Assembly (NCBI RefSeq): GCF_003226535.1
Contig: NZ_QKOB01000003.1
Span: 1-64,000, forward strand
Length of the DNA stretch: 64,000 nucleotides
Direction of reading: 5' to 3'
Source of the DNA: Meiothermus sp. Pnk-1
GTDB lineage: Bacteria; Deinococcota; Deinococci; Deinococcales; Thermaceae
Position 1 is the stretch's first letter; each line of letters begins with the position of its first letter. A model generated the notes under the pieces. It was given only the letters and a program-made list of their open reading frames with translations, ran no database searches and was not told where the DNA came from. Of the stretch, positions 42,868-51,036 are shown piece after piece. Position numbers and translations under genes: made by a program.

Positions 42868-43801
42868 GCTCACCTCCGATCCGCCGCTCCAGCAGGGGCC
42901 ACAGCCCCTCGCGGGCGAACAGCACCGTGCCGATGAGGAGCAGCCCCACGAACACGCCCCACAGGTCGGTGAACGAGCTCACCCAGGACTGCACGAAGGT
43001 GTACAGCAGTGCGCCAAAGGCCGCGCCCCACAGGCCCCGGCTGCCCCCCAGGAGCACCATCACCATCAAGGTGGCCGAGGTCAGCCAGAAGAGGTCGTGG
43101 GGGCTGATGAAGCTGCGGTGCAGGGCCAGCCCGCCCCCGGCCAGCCCGGTGAGGGCCCCGGTGAGGACGAAAAGCGAGAGCTTGTAGTAAAAGGTCGGCA
43201 CCCCCAGCGAGCGGATTTTCTCCTCGTTCTGGCGGATGGCCTCGAGGGTCTTGCCGTAGGGGGTACGAAGCAGATAGCGCAGGCCCCAAATGCTGCCCAA
43301 AAGCGTCAGCAGCGCTATCCCGTGCAGGACTCTGGGGTTTAAGGCGAGCCCCGCAAGGCTCAGCCCGTCGTCGCCACCGGTAAGCGCATTCCACTTGTAG
43401 GCCGCCGAGTAGACCATCTGCCCAAAGGCCAAGGTCAGCATCAGCACGAAGATCCCCTGGGTACGGAAGAGCAGCAGCCCGGTGAGGAGGGCGAACCCTG
43501 CCGATACCAGCACGGCCAACCCCAAGGCCGGCAGCACAGGCATCCCCCCCTTGAGGGCCAGGCCCACCGTGTAGGCCCCCAGGCCCAAAAAGGCCGCCTG
43601 GCCCAGCGAGGGTACCCCGCCGTGGCCCAACAACACGCTCAGCGCCACCGCCGCCAGGGCCAGCAGAGCGGCCTCGGTGGCCAGGTAGAGCGGGTATCCC
43701 CCCAACGCCAGCGGCAGCAGCCACAGCAGCACCAGCCCTGCCCGCAAGATCGCCGGCGGCAAGCGGCCAGACCCCGAGCGGAGTTCGCTGCCGGCCATCA
43801 T
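42854..43801 (-). CDS. LivM-type ABC importer permease
   Basis: This 315-residue membrane protein has about eight to ten hydrophobic segments and LivM motifs: VLLGHGGVPSLGQAAFLGLGAYTV, then LSLAGLALNPRVL, the docking loop YGKTLEAIRQNEEKIRSLGVPTFYYKLSLFVL and GGSRGLWGAAFGALLYTF. It forms half of the importer channel with LivH. Its start overlaps the livH stop (ATGA), and its end overlaps the start of the fused ATPase gene. Like other HAAT systems it could move branched-chain amino acids, urea or aromatic acids; context favours aromatics. Confidence 0.9.
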   Translation of the reverse strand: MMAGSELRSGSGRLPPAILRAGLVLLWLLPLALGGYPLYLATEAALLALAAVALSVLLGHGGVPSLGQAAFLGLGAYTVGLALKGGMPVLPALGLAVLVSAGFALLTGLLLFRTQGIFVLMLTLAFGQMVYSAAYKWNALTGGDDGLSLAGLALNPRVLHGIALLTLLGSIWGLRYLLRTPYGKTLEAIRQNEEKIRSLGVPTFYYKLSLFVLTGALTGLAGGGLALHRSFISPHDLFWLTSATLMVMVLLGGSRGLWGAAFGALLYTFVQSWVSSFTDLWGVFVGLLLIGTVLFAREGLWPLLERRIGGERGGA

Positions 43802-44655
43802 GCCATCCTCCGGCCTAGCAGCCCCTCCGGCCTCAAGGCCAGCACCAGGGCCATCAGGGCGAAGATCAAGAACATCGCGGCCTGGGGCAGGAACAAGCGC
43901 CCAAAGCCGTCCACCAGCCCCACCAGAACAGCCCCCCAGAAAGCCCCCTCGATGCGGCCTAACCCCCCGATCACCACCACGATCAGGGCGAAGAGGGTCA
44001 TCTGGGCATCGAGACCGGGGGCCAGGGCGATCATGGGGCCCCCCACCACCCCTCCCAGCCCGGCCAGGGCAGCGCCGAAGGCAAAGGTCAACAGGCTTAT
44101 CCGGGCGGGCCGGAGGCCCAGGGTGCTGGCCATGGCGGGGTCGGCGGTCACCGCCCGCACCTGCACCCCAAAGGGTGTTCGGGAGAGCAGCAGCCGCATC
44201 AGCAGGAAGAGCGAGACCCCTACGGCCAGCACGAACAGGGGGTACTTGGGGTAGATAAAAGAGCCCAGCAGCAGCGGCCCGGCCAGGGCTTCCGGCGGGG
44301 GGACCGAGCGGACCCCCGCGCCGAAAGCGGCCCGGAGCAGGTCGGAGACCACGAACCCCAAGCCGATGGTAAGCAGCACCTGCTCGAGCTCCCGTCCGTG
44401 CAATCCCCGCAGCAAAAAGCGCTCCACCGCCACTCCGAAGACCCCTACCAGCAAGGGAACCACCAGCAAGGCCAGCCAGAAGTTCACACTGCTTCCCAAG
44501 GCCATGCCCAAGTAGGCCCCCAGCATGTATAAGGCCCCGTGGGCCAAGTTGATCACCCGGGCCACCCCAAAGATCAGCGAGAGGCCTGAGGCCAGCAGAA
44601 ACAGCAGCATGGCGAAGGCCAGGCTGTTGAGGAGTTGGATTCCCAGGAGCATCAT
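43798..44655 (-). CDS. LivH-type ABC importer permease
   Basis: This 285-residue membrane protein of the LivH family reads LLNSLAFAMLLFLLASGLSLIFGVARVINLAHGALYMLGAYL at the start, which is the most conserved block of LivH (quoted in brief: LSLIFGVARVINLAHGALYM). It also has LLTIGLGFVVSDLLRAAFG, the coupling loop VQVRAVTADPAMASTLGLRP and the VVIGGLGRIEGAFWGA segment. It pairs with LivM in the channel. Its ATG lies 2 bases after the binding-protein gene stop, and its stop overlaps the livM start. Confidence 0.9.
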   Translation of the reverse strand: MMLLGIQLLNSLAFAMLLFLLASGLSLIFGVARVINLAHGALYMLGAYLGMALGSSVNFWLALLVVPLLVGVFGVAVERFLLRGLHGRELEQVLLTIGLGFVVSDLLRAAFGAGVRSVPPPEALAGPLLLGSFIYPKYPLFVLAVGVSLFLLMRLLLSRTPFGVQVRAVTADPAMASTLGLRPARISLLTFAFGAALAGLGGVVGGPMIALAPGLDAQMTLFALIVVVIGGLGRIEGAFWGAVLVGLVDGFGRLFLPQAAMFLIFALMALVLALRPEGLLGRRMA

Positions 44656-44657
44656 GG

Positions 44658-45845
44658 CTACTTCCCGGGATCGCGCACGATGCCCAGGTCGGCGAGCTGG
44701 CGGTTGGCCAGTACCCCTTCCACCCGGGCTACCTCCCGCGCGTAGACGTGCTGGGTGGCGTTGTTGGTCTCCGGGTCCATCTGCACGAAGCCGCGCGGGC
44801 TGATGATCTTGGCGTTTTCAAAAGCCCTCAGGAACCGGCGGCGGTTATCCACATCGCCCTCTGCGGCGTTGATGGCGTCTACGATGAACTGCATGGCGTC
44901 GTAACCGCGCACCGCAAAGTGGTTGGGGGTGGCGTTGTACTTTTGCCGGTAGGCTTTGATGAAATCTCGGTTGGTGCTGTTGTTGAGGGTGTAGACCCAG
45001 TGGTCGGCGCTCTTGGCCCCCAAAGCGGCCTCCCCGATGGCCTCGAGCACGTTCTCGTCGGTTACCTCGCCGCTCACCGCAAGCTGCACCGTGCGGTTGA
45101 GGCCGAACTGGGCGAACTGCCGCAGGAAGATCACCGCGTCGCTCCCCGATAGCACCGCGTGTACGACCTCTGGCCGGGCGGAGGCGATGCGCGAGATCAC
45201 CGCGCTGTAGTCGGTGCTGCCCAGGGGGGTGTAGAGCTCGGCCACCACCTCTCCACCGGCCTGTTGGAAACCTTCCTTGAAGGCCGCGGTGGCCTCCTTG
45301 CCAAAAGCGTAATCCAGCGCCAGCAGAAAGGCTTTTTTCCCCACGTTGCGCGCCACCCAAGGCCCCATCGGATAGTGCTGTTGCCAGGCGCTGATGGAGG
45401 TGCGGAAGATGTAGGGGCTTCTGCGCTCGCGGGTGATGCCGTTGGCCGCCGCGTTGGCGACGATCAGCGGGACCTGCCGCTCGTGGACGTAATCGCGCAC
45501 GGCGTAGGCCGAGGAGGAAAGGACAATCCCCGCCAGCAGGTTAACCCGGTCTTGCTCCACCAGCTTGCGCACCTTGCGCACCGCCACCGCTGGATCAGCC
45601 TCCTCATCTTCCTTGAGCAGCTGGATGCGCCGTCCGCCCGCTTGATAACCTACTTTATCCAGGTAAAGCTCCATCCCCCGGGTGATCTCTTGCCCTAGCC
45701 GGGCGTAGGGTCCCGAATAGGAAAGCACCACCCCGATGCGCAGGGAATCCTGCTGGGCCAGCGAAGGAGAAAAGCGGCTCAAGGAAGCCATGCCCAAAAG
45801 CCCCAACCCTGCACGGATCACCTGCCTACGGTGTATATTGCCCAT
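44658..45845 (-). CDS. LivK-type substrate-binding protein with a Tat-like signal
   Basis: This 395-residue periplasmic binding protein has an unusual N terminus, IHRRQVIRAGLGLLGMASLS. This is a twin-arginine-type signal rather than the usual Sec peptide. The mature domain reads LRIGVVLSYSGPYARLGQEITRGMELYL, VVLSSSAYAVRDYVHERQVP, the LLALDYAFGKEATAAFKEGFQQAGG hinge and VRGYDAMQFIVDAI. The ATG at 45845 has GGAGGTTAACC just upstream. It heads the operon with the Rieske and pobA genes, so aromatic acid binding is the best guess. An in-frame start 42 bases upstream would mask the signal. Confidence 0.88.
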   Translation of the reverse strand: MGNIHRRQVIRAGLGLLGMASLSRFSPSLAQQDSLRIGVVLSYSGPYARLGQEITRGMELYLDKVGYQAGGRRIQLLKEDEEADPAVAVRKVRKLVEQDRVNLLAGIVLSSSAYAVRDYVHERQVPLIVANAAANGITRERRSPYIFRTSISAWQQHYPMGPWVARNVGKKAFLLALDYAFGKEATAAFKEGFQQAGGEVVAELYTPLGSTDYSAVISRIASARPEVVHAVLSGSDAVIFLRQFAQFGLNRTVQLAVSGEVTDENVLEAIGEAALGAKSADHWVYTLNNSTNRDFIKAYRQKYNATPNHFAVRGYDAMQFIVDAINAAEGDVDNRRRFLRAFENAKIISPRGFVQMDPETNNATQHVYAREVARVEGVLANRQLADLGIVRDPGK

Positions 45846-45877
45846 GGTTAACCTCCTGGCTGTGGTTTGTGAGCAGG

Positions 45878-45911
45878 AGTCTACCAAATAGTCGGCTAGA
45901 TTGTCAACAAT
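45878..45911 (-). promoter_or_regulatory. promoter and GntR operator of the importer-hydroxylase operon
   Basis: On the minus strand TTGACA (45907-45902) and TAGACT (45883-45878) are 18 bases apart. The -35 box lies inside the palindrome ATTGTTGACAAT (45911-45900), identical in all 12 bases to the site at 38044. A leader of about 30 bases with GGAGGTTAACC follows. Confidence 0.75.
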
Positions 45912-45947
45912 TTGCCGGGGCCAGCCCGTACGGGCTACCCCCCAGCG

Positions 45948-46126
45948 GTGACTTCGGATGAGCGGCTCAGCGCATTTTTTCTCAACCCCGAAAACTGCGC
46001 TGCGCAGCCGGTAGAGGTGGTCTTCCGGGCGGGGTGGTGATCGCCGTGGAGCGCCTGGACCCGGCGGATAAAAGCCGCCGAGGTGGTGTGGCAGCGGCCT
46101 TCCGGCTTTTTCGGCGCGGGGCCGAT
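45948..46126 (+). other. coding-like fragment broken by a frame change
   Basis: A plus-strand GTG reads VTSDERLSAFFLNPENCAAQ and PVEVVFRAGW before a stop at 46038. The next frame continues as VVIAVERLDPADKSRRGGVAAAF and FRLFRRGADQL into the 3' end of the neighbouring minus-strand gene. The residue mix looks like protein, but no family is recognised and it may be chance in GC-rich DNA. Nothing else is seen between 45912 and 46125. Confidence 0.2.
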
Positions 46127-48321
46127 CAGCTCAGCAGCGCCGGCTCGAGCCGGTACTCCTCGTCCTTGACGTACACCCAGCGCCGCCCGGCCAGGGTCGC
46201 CAGGCCCAGCCCCCCTGCCATGAAGGCGAGCAGGGTCAGAGCGGGGTGAAGCCAGTCCCCCGCGTAGGAGCCGAACAGCGTAGCGCGCATGGCCTCGAGC
46301 AGGTGGGTGACCGGGAGCCAGGGGTGAATCAGGCGGAAAAAGGGCGGCGAGAGCTCGATCGGAAAGTTACCCCCGGCGGAGACGAACTGCAGGATCAACA
46401 ATAGCGAGACCAGCGCCCGCCCCGCCCCGCCCAGCAGCAGCATGATGGCGCCGGCCACCGCCATAAAGGCCAGCGCCCCCAAAAGCAGCACCAGGAAAAA
46501 TCCAAACCCGTTGGCTACCGCGCCCCGCATCAGCCAGGCGATAATCCCGCCGGTGGCGAGGGCCTGGGCGAGGGCGATTAGGGCGGCTGGGGCGAGCTTG
46601 ACCAGCACCTTGGCCAGCTGGCTTTCCCCTCGCGCCGCCTCGGGGAGGTGGGTGTAGTTGAAGAACATGCTCAGGATCAGCACCCCCATCCACAGCGAGA
46701 AGCCGGCGAACAAGGGGGCGGTGGCGAGGCCGTTGTTGGGCACCGGGTGCAGGTTCTCGTGGCGGGGCACGACCGAGGTGGCCAGCCCGCGGGCATCTCC
46801 GTTCAGCGGGCTAGAGGCGGGGATCTTTTGGTAGACCAGCTCGAGCCCCCGCGCCAGGCTCTCCGCTCCGCTTTGGAGCTTCCCGCTCCCGGCGCTGAGC
46901 TGCTGGCTGCCTGCGGCGAGCTTGTCTAGCCCCTGGCTCAGCTCGCCGGACCTCTGGCTCAGCTCCTGTGCGCCGCTATTCAGGCGCGCCAGATCGCCTT
47001 CGGCGGGCAACCGCGCGGCCATGCCCTGCATCCCGCTACCGAGCTGCCGCGTGCCGCTCACCAAAGCCCGCACCCCCTGGCCTAGCCGCTGCGCGCCGGT
47101 AGCCAGCTCTTGGCCAGCGGTATCGGCCTCGCTCATCCCCTGCGAGAGGCGGGTGGCGCCTGCGTTCAGGCTTGCCGCCCCGGAGGCCGCCTGGGCCGTC
47201 TTTTCGGCGATGCTCGCGGCCCCTTGGTGCAGGGCCTGTGACCCCGTGTACGCCTCGGCGAGGCCCTTGGAGAGGGGGCTGTTGGGGCCGCCCAGCTTGA
47301 GCGCGTCCAGCTTGGCCAGCCCGCGGGAGAGCTCTTGGCTTTTCTCGGCCAGCATCGCGCTGCCCTGGGCCAGCTGGCCCAGGCCGTCCTTGAGCTGGGC
47401 ACTGCCCGAGGCCAACTCGGCGCTGCCGCCCTCGAGCTCGTGCAGGCCGTGGGAAAGCCGGGATGCGCCGTCCGCCAGGCGTTGGCTGCCCGTATCCAGC
47501 TGGTCGAGCTGGGCCTCGCTGGGCAGCCTGTCCACCACCGTGCGGATCCCTCCGGAGAGCCGGTTCATGCCCTCGGTGAGGGCCCCCACGCCCTGGCTGA
47601 GGGTTTGCGCCCCCTGATGGAGCCGGGCGGCCCCGTGGGAGGCGGCGGCGAGGCCCTGGGCCAGCGCCTGGCTGCCGCTATGCAGGCGGCTAGCGCCTTC
47701 CAGCAGCTGGTCGGCTCCCCCCTGCAGCTGCCCCAGGGCTTGCTTGAGCTGCGCCAGCCCGCTCGAGGTGTGCAGTACCGCGGCCCAGCGCTTTTCCTCG
47801 AGGGTGGCGTTGATGCTGTCGCTGAGGGTGGTGGCAAAGCGCTTGCCGATGGTCGAGGCAAAATAACTGTTTCCCTCGGCGCTCACCAGGACGAGGTTGG
47901 CCGGGCGGTTCCCCCGCCCCTCCAGGGCCTGGGCACTGAAGCCGGAGGGGATGATCACGGCGAAGTACACCTCGCCCCGATCCACCGCGGCGCGTGCGGC
48001 CTGGGCGGAGGGATAGCGCCTGAAGTCAAAGCTCTTCTTCTCCAGCAAGCTTTTTTCGAGTTCCCGGCCCAGGTCTACGCGCTCGTTGGCGAAACGGGTG
48101 CCCTCGTCGAGGTTGACCAGCCCTACCGGCAGATGGGCCAGATTGCCATAAGGATCCCAGGCGCCGCTGATCTGGATCAGGGCGAACAGCGCCGGCAGCA
48201 AGGCGATGCCCAGCAGCAGCACCACCACCTGGCGGTTGGACCCGACATGGGCCAGCTCACGCGCTAGAAAGCTCCAAAAACCCAGTTTTGCCGTGGAGGA
48301 GGTTTGAGGGGATGGCGACAT
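46126..48321 (-). CDS. YhgE/Pip-family membrane protein
   Basis: This 731-residue protein has one membrane segment near residues 33-52 and then the YhgE/Pip N-terminal domain (HLPVGLVNLDEGTRF, ERVDLGRELEKSLLEKKSFDF). The next 330 residues are a long helical stretch of G..L..G repeats such as LSQGVGALTEGMNRLSGGI and ELATGAQRLGQGV. The C-terminal 200 residues have five membrane segments of the ABC-2 permease kind (GGNFPIELSPPFFRLIHPWLPVTHLLEAMRATLFG in part). The family includes phage-infection protein and ESX-linked or drug-export membrane proteins. It follows the MarR gene by 29 bases, so it is probably an efflux or envelope function induced by small molecules. Confidence 0.87.
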   Translation of the reverse strand: MSPSPQTSSTAKLGFWSFLARELAHVGSNRQVVVLLLGIALLPALFALIQISGAWDPYGNLAHLPVGLVNLDEGTRFANERVDLGRELEKSLLEKKSFDFRRYPSAQAARAAVDRGEVYFAVIIPSGFSAQALEGRGNRPANLVLVSAEGNSYFASTIGKRFATTLSDSINATLEEKRWAAVLHTSSGLAQLKQALGQLQGGADQLLEGASRLHSGSQALAQGLAAASHGAARLHQGAQTLSQGVGALTEGMNRLSGGIRTVVDRLPSEAQLDQLDTGSQRLADGASRLSHGLHELEGGSAELASGSAQLKDGLGQLAQGSAMLAEKSQELSRGLAKLDALKLGGPNSPLSKGLAEAYTGSQALHQGAASIAEKTAQAASGAASLNAGATRLSQGMSEADTAGQELATGAQRLGQGVRALVSGTRQLGSGMQGMAARLPAEGDLARLNSGAQELSQRSGELSQGLDKLAAGSQQLSAGSGKLQSGAESLARGLELVYQKIPASSPLNGDARGLATSVVPRHENLHPVPNNGLATAPLFAGFSLWMGVLILSMFFNYTHLPEAARGESQLAKVLVKLAPAALIALAQALATGGIIAWLMRGAVANGFGFFLVLLLGALAFMAVAGAIMLLLGGAGRALVSLLLILQFVSAGGNFPIELSPPFFRLIHPWLPVTHLLEAMRATLFGSYAGDWLHPALTLLAFMAGGLGLATLAGRRWVYVKDEEYRLEPALLS

Positions 48322-48350
48322 GGGAAGCTCCTTCGTTGGGGCCCGGCGGC

Positions 48351-48806
48351 CTAGATCAGGCGGCGCAGCAGGTCCAGGAGGGTTTCGCGCTCGCCGGGAC
48401 GCAGCGGGGAGAGAAACTCCTCCTGGGTGCGCAGGACGATCTTCTCGGCCTGCTCGATGGCCTGTCGGCCCGAGGGGGTGAGCACCAGGCGGTAGGCCCG
48501 GCGGTCGTGGGGGTTGGGGTGGCGCTCGAGGTAGCCCTTGGCCTCGAGGTCGTCCACTATCCCCACCACGGTGGTGCGGTCGATGCGCAGCTTGCGCCCC
48601 AGCTCGATCTGGGACTGCGGGCCTTGCAAGTAGAGCAGGGCCAGGAAACCCAACTGCTTGAAGTCCAGCCGCAACCCGGCCAGCTCCGCGTTGACCCGCC
48701 CCTGTAGGAAAGCGGCGGCCTTGGACAGCACGAAGCCGAGGTAGGGCAGGAGCTCCGCGGGGAGCGGCGGCTCGGCCTTGATGTCGGGTTCGCCCAAAAC
48801 AATCAC
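48351..48806 (-). CDS. MarR-family regulator
   Basis: This 151-residue protein has the MarR winged helix: LRLDFKQLGFLALLYLQGPQ, IELGRKLRIDRTTVVGIVDDLEAKGYL and the wing ERHPNPHDRRAYRLVLT, followed by a dimerisation helix (LSPLRPGERETLLDLLRRL). It probably represses itself and the YhgE/Pip gene downstream until a small aromatic or other ligand binds. The GTG at 48806 has GAGG upstream (GATGAGGTGATTG). It is divergent from the sulfate operon riboswitch region, but its operator lies on its own side. Confidence 0.88.
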   Translation of the reverse strand: MIVLGEPDIKAEPPLPAELLPYLGFVLSKAAAFLQGRVNAELAGLRLDFKQLGFLALLYLQGPQSQIELGRKLRIDRTTVVGIVDDLEAKGYLERHPNPHDRRAYRLVLTPSGRQAIEQAEKIVLRTQEEFLSPLRPGERETLLDLLRRLI

Positions 48807-48818
48807 CTCATCTGACGA

Positions 48819-48850
48819 TCACTTTAGGTGAATATCCCCAAGGCTGTCAA
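48819..48850 (-). promoter_or_regulatory. marR promoter with palindrome
   Basis: On the minus strand TTGACA (48850-48845) and TAAAGT (48826-48821) are 18 bases apart. A palindrome, TCAC-CTAAA-GTGA (48831-48819), covers the -10 box, which suits MarR autorepression. Confidence 0.6.
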
Positions 48851-48952
48851 TCCTCCCGGCACCGGGGGATTGTTTACAAGTTTTGTCACTTATGCTAGCC
48901 TACCTTCCATCCCGGCACGGGGCCGGGAGGGGGAGCGGCAGCGCCCCTGGAT

Positions 48953-49084
48953 CTTATCCAGAGCAGCAGAGGGAACGGCCCTGCGAAGCTGCGGCAACCC
49001 GTAGGGGCTTTCAGCCAGCAAGCTGAAGTGTCTTTGCGTAGGTGCCAATTCCGGCCCGGAGGCCATCCGGGAAAGATAAGGAGG
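48953..49084 (+). promoter_or_regulatory. SAM-I (S-box) riboswitch of the sulfate assimilation operon
   Basis: The S-box order is clear: P1 CTTATC (48953-48958) with GATAAG (49075-49080), AGAGCAGCAGAGGGAAC, GGCCCTGCGA, GCGGCAACC, a P3 arm with loop, AGGTGCCAATTCC, a P4 arm (GGCCCGGAGGCCATCC) and GAAAGATAAG. The ribosome site AAGGAGG is 49078-49084, so the 3' strand of P1 includes its first three bases. SAM binding should stabilise P1 and block ribosome access. A weak promoter (TTTACA 48873, TAGCCT 48896, 17-base spacer) lies upstream. Confidence 0.93.
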
Positions 49085-49087
49085 TCG

Positions 49088-49786
49088 GTGTGTTCGAAGC
49101 TATGGCTAACTGGCGGGTCATGCGGGGGCTTCTGTGTTCCGGGCGGTGTTGTCCTGGCCTTCTGGGCGATCGGCGCGTTGAACCTTTCGGCATGGGAGCA
49201 CGGCATGGGCTTGTCGGAATACAAACCTCTTCATAACCCTCCCCTCGAGGCCCCCTCCACCGCGCAGCGCATCCAGGGCGGGGTGCACCGCCCCGGCATG
49301 AGCTACCGGGTGCAGCTGGCCTGGGACGGCAAGCGCCTCACTGGGCGGCTGGGCGGGGCGATCTTGGGCGAGAACCTCTACCTCGAGGCCCAGGGGAGAG
49401 AGTTGTTGGGCTCGCTCTCGAGCAGCCTGCGGGCTTTTGCCCTGCACGCCAAGCTCGAAGGAAATTACCTCCAGTTCCGCCGGGTCGGGGCTGAGCATGG
49501 CTCGAGCGCGTCGCTGGAGCTTTCGGGGGGAAGGGCCTCGGGGTGGGTGTACCTCGAGACGTGTGTTTCGCTGCGCGAAAGCAGCGAGGACCGGGCGCAG
49601 CCGGTGGAGGTGGAGTTCGGCCCTTCCCGGCTCCTGGCCCGCATCGGCCCCGATCAGGCGGTGACGCTGCACCACCCCGGCTTTGCGGCCTGGGTGCTGG
49701 CCGCGGCGGCGCTGGCGGCCGACCTGGCGGCCCGCGACGCCTGGCGGGTGTTGCTGGAGAGCTACGCGGGGTGGGCGGAAGCATGA
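49088..49786 (+). CDS. first gene of the sulfate operon, unknown membrane-anchored protein
   Basis: This protein of up to 232 residues has one hydrophobic segment near the N terminus ([16 protein letters not shown]). A beta-rich domain follows with [47 protein letters not shown] and a C-terminal helix with [21 protein letters not shown] do not recognise the family. The start is uncertain: the GTG at 49088 is only 3 bases from GGAGG. A GTG at 49090 in another frame has better spacing and begins [14 protein letters not shown], but stops at 49236. A frame change near 49130 would join them. Its stop overlaps cysC by ATGA. Confidence 0.55.
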   Translation: MCSKLWLTGGSCGGFCVPGGVVLAFWAIGALNLSAWEHGMGLSEYKPLHNPPLEAPSTAQRIQGGVHRPGMSYRVQLAWDGKRLTGRLGGAILGENLYLEAQGRELLGSLSSSLRAFALHAKLEGNYLQFRRVGAEHGSSASLELSGGRASGWVYLETCVSLRESSEDRAQPVEVEFGPSRLLARIGPDQAVTLHHPGFAAWVLAAAALAADLAARDAWRVLLESYAGWAEA

Positions 49787-50319
49787 GCGGGGTGGTGGTT
49801 TGGTTTACCGGGCTTTCCGGCGCGGGCAAGACCACCCTGGCCAAAGCCCTCGAGGTCCACCTCTACGAGGCCGGCCAGAAGGTCGAGCACCTCGACGGCG
49901 ACGCGGTGCGCGAGCACCTGTCGAAGGGGCTGGGCTTTAGCCGCGAGGACCGCGACACCAACATCCGTCGCATCGGCTTCGTGGCCAACCTGCTGGCCAA
50001 GCACGGGGTGATCGTGCTGGTGAGCGCGATCAGCCCCTACCGGGCCACCCGCGAGGAGGTGCTCGCGCAGGCCCCGAGGAAGCTCGAGGTCTTCGTGGAC
50101 GCCCCCCTGGAGGCCCTGATCCAGCGCGACGTGAAGGGGCTATACGCCAGGGCGCTCAAGGGGGAGATCGCCAACTTCACCGGCATCTCCGACCCCTACG
50201 AGCCGCCCCTGCACCCCGATGTGCACCTGCGCACCGACCAGATGAGCTTTCAGGAGTGCCTGGATCGCCTATTGGAGGCGCTCGCGCGGCTGGGGGTGGA
50301 TGTGGAGGTGCGGGCGTGA
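49783..50319 (+). CDS. cysC: adenylylsulfate (APS) kinase
   Basis: This 178-residue kinase has the P loop [14 protein letters not shown], the APS-binding [36 protein letters not shown] region (key DGD and R-E-D-R-D motifs) and the lid [26 protein letters not shown]. It phosphorylates APS, made by Sat, to PAPS. The gene overlaps the preceding unknown gene and cysH (GTGA), so it lies inside the operon. The last residues diverge from E. coli CysC only in the C-terminal helix. Function is secure. Confidence 0.93.
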   Translation: MSGVVVWFTGLSGAGKTTLAKALEVHLYEAGQKVEHLDGDAVREHLSKGLGFSREDRDTNIRRIGFVANLLAKHGVIVLVSAISPYRATREEVLAQAPRKLEVFVDAPLEALIQRDVKGLYARALKGEIANFTGISDPYEPPLHPDVHLRTDQMSFQECLDRLLEALARLGVDVEVRA

Positions 50320-51002
50320 AGACGGGGCCGGAGCTTTCCACCCCCGACGCCTGGGATGCGGAAACCGATCCCTTGGCGGTCATCGGGTGGGCGCTGGAAC
50401 AGCACCCCGACCTGCTCATGACCAGCGCCTTCAACCTCAACGGCGTGGTGCTCATCGACCTGGCCGCCCAGGCGGGCTACACCGGCGAGGTGGTGTTCGT
50501 GGACACCGGCTACCACTTCCCCGAGACCCTGCAGACCCGCGATCGCCTGGCGGCCCGCTATCCCCAGATGCGCTTCGTCACCTTGAGCGCTGGTTTGGGG
50601 GAGGAGCCCTGGGGGGAAGAGCGTTACCGCAGCGACCCCGACGGCTGCTGCGCCGCGCGCAAGGTGGCCCCCCTGCGCGAGTACCTGGCCCGGAAGAACC
50701 CCAGCGCCCTGCTCAACGCCCGAAGCCGCGACCAGGCTTCGACCCGGGCCTCGCTCGGCTTCCTCGAGCGGGGGGAGCGCTTGCGCATCAACCCGCTGGC
50801 CTACTGGAGGCGCGATAGGCTGGAGGCCTATGCCCGCGAGCGCGACCTGCCGGTCAACCCGCTGTACTGGTCGGGCTTCCTGAGCATCGGCTGCTGGCCC
50901 TGCACCCGGGCGGTGCGCCCCGGGGAGGAGGCCAGGGCGGGCCGCTGGGAGGGCAAAGGCAAAGCCGAGTGCGGGTTGTGGGTGGGGGAGAGGGCGCTGT
51001 AG
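50316..51002 (+). CDS. cysH: APS/PAPS reductase with a four-cysteine iron-sulfur site
   Basis: This 228-residue protein has the PP-loop-type core ([33 protein letters not shown]). It has the cysteine pair CC at 111-112 and C193/C196 in [11 protein letters not shown], a pattern that binds [4Fe-4S] and marks APS reductases of the plant/assimilatory type. The catalytic C219 lies in KAECGLW, where most enzymes have ECGLH. It reduces activated sulfate to sulfite. The GTG at 50316 overlaps cysC. An APS-type reductase next to an APS kinase gene leaves open whether APS or PAPS is used. Confidence 0.9.
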   Translation: MKTGPELSTPDAWDAETDPLAVIGWALEQHPDLLMTSAFNLNGVVLIDLAAQAGYTGEVVFVDTGYHFPETLQTRDRLAARYPQMRFVTLSAGLGEEPWGEERYRSDPDGCCAARKVAPLREYLARKNPSALLNARSRDQASTRASLGFLERGERLRINPLAYWRRDRLEAYARERDLPVNPLYWSGFLSIGCWPCTRAVRPGEEARAGRWEGKGKAECGLWVGERAL

Positions 51003-51036
51003 GGCCTCCCCATCCCCCGAGAAGGAGAGTGCTGTC

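Noticed and set aside
47335-48267. Plus-strand frame opposite the YhgE/Pip gene
   Set aside because: It mirrors the heptad-like repeats of the real protein on the other strand, which gives a long open frame by composition alone.
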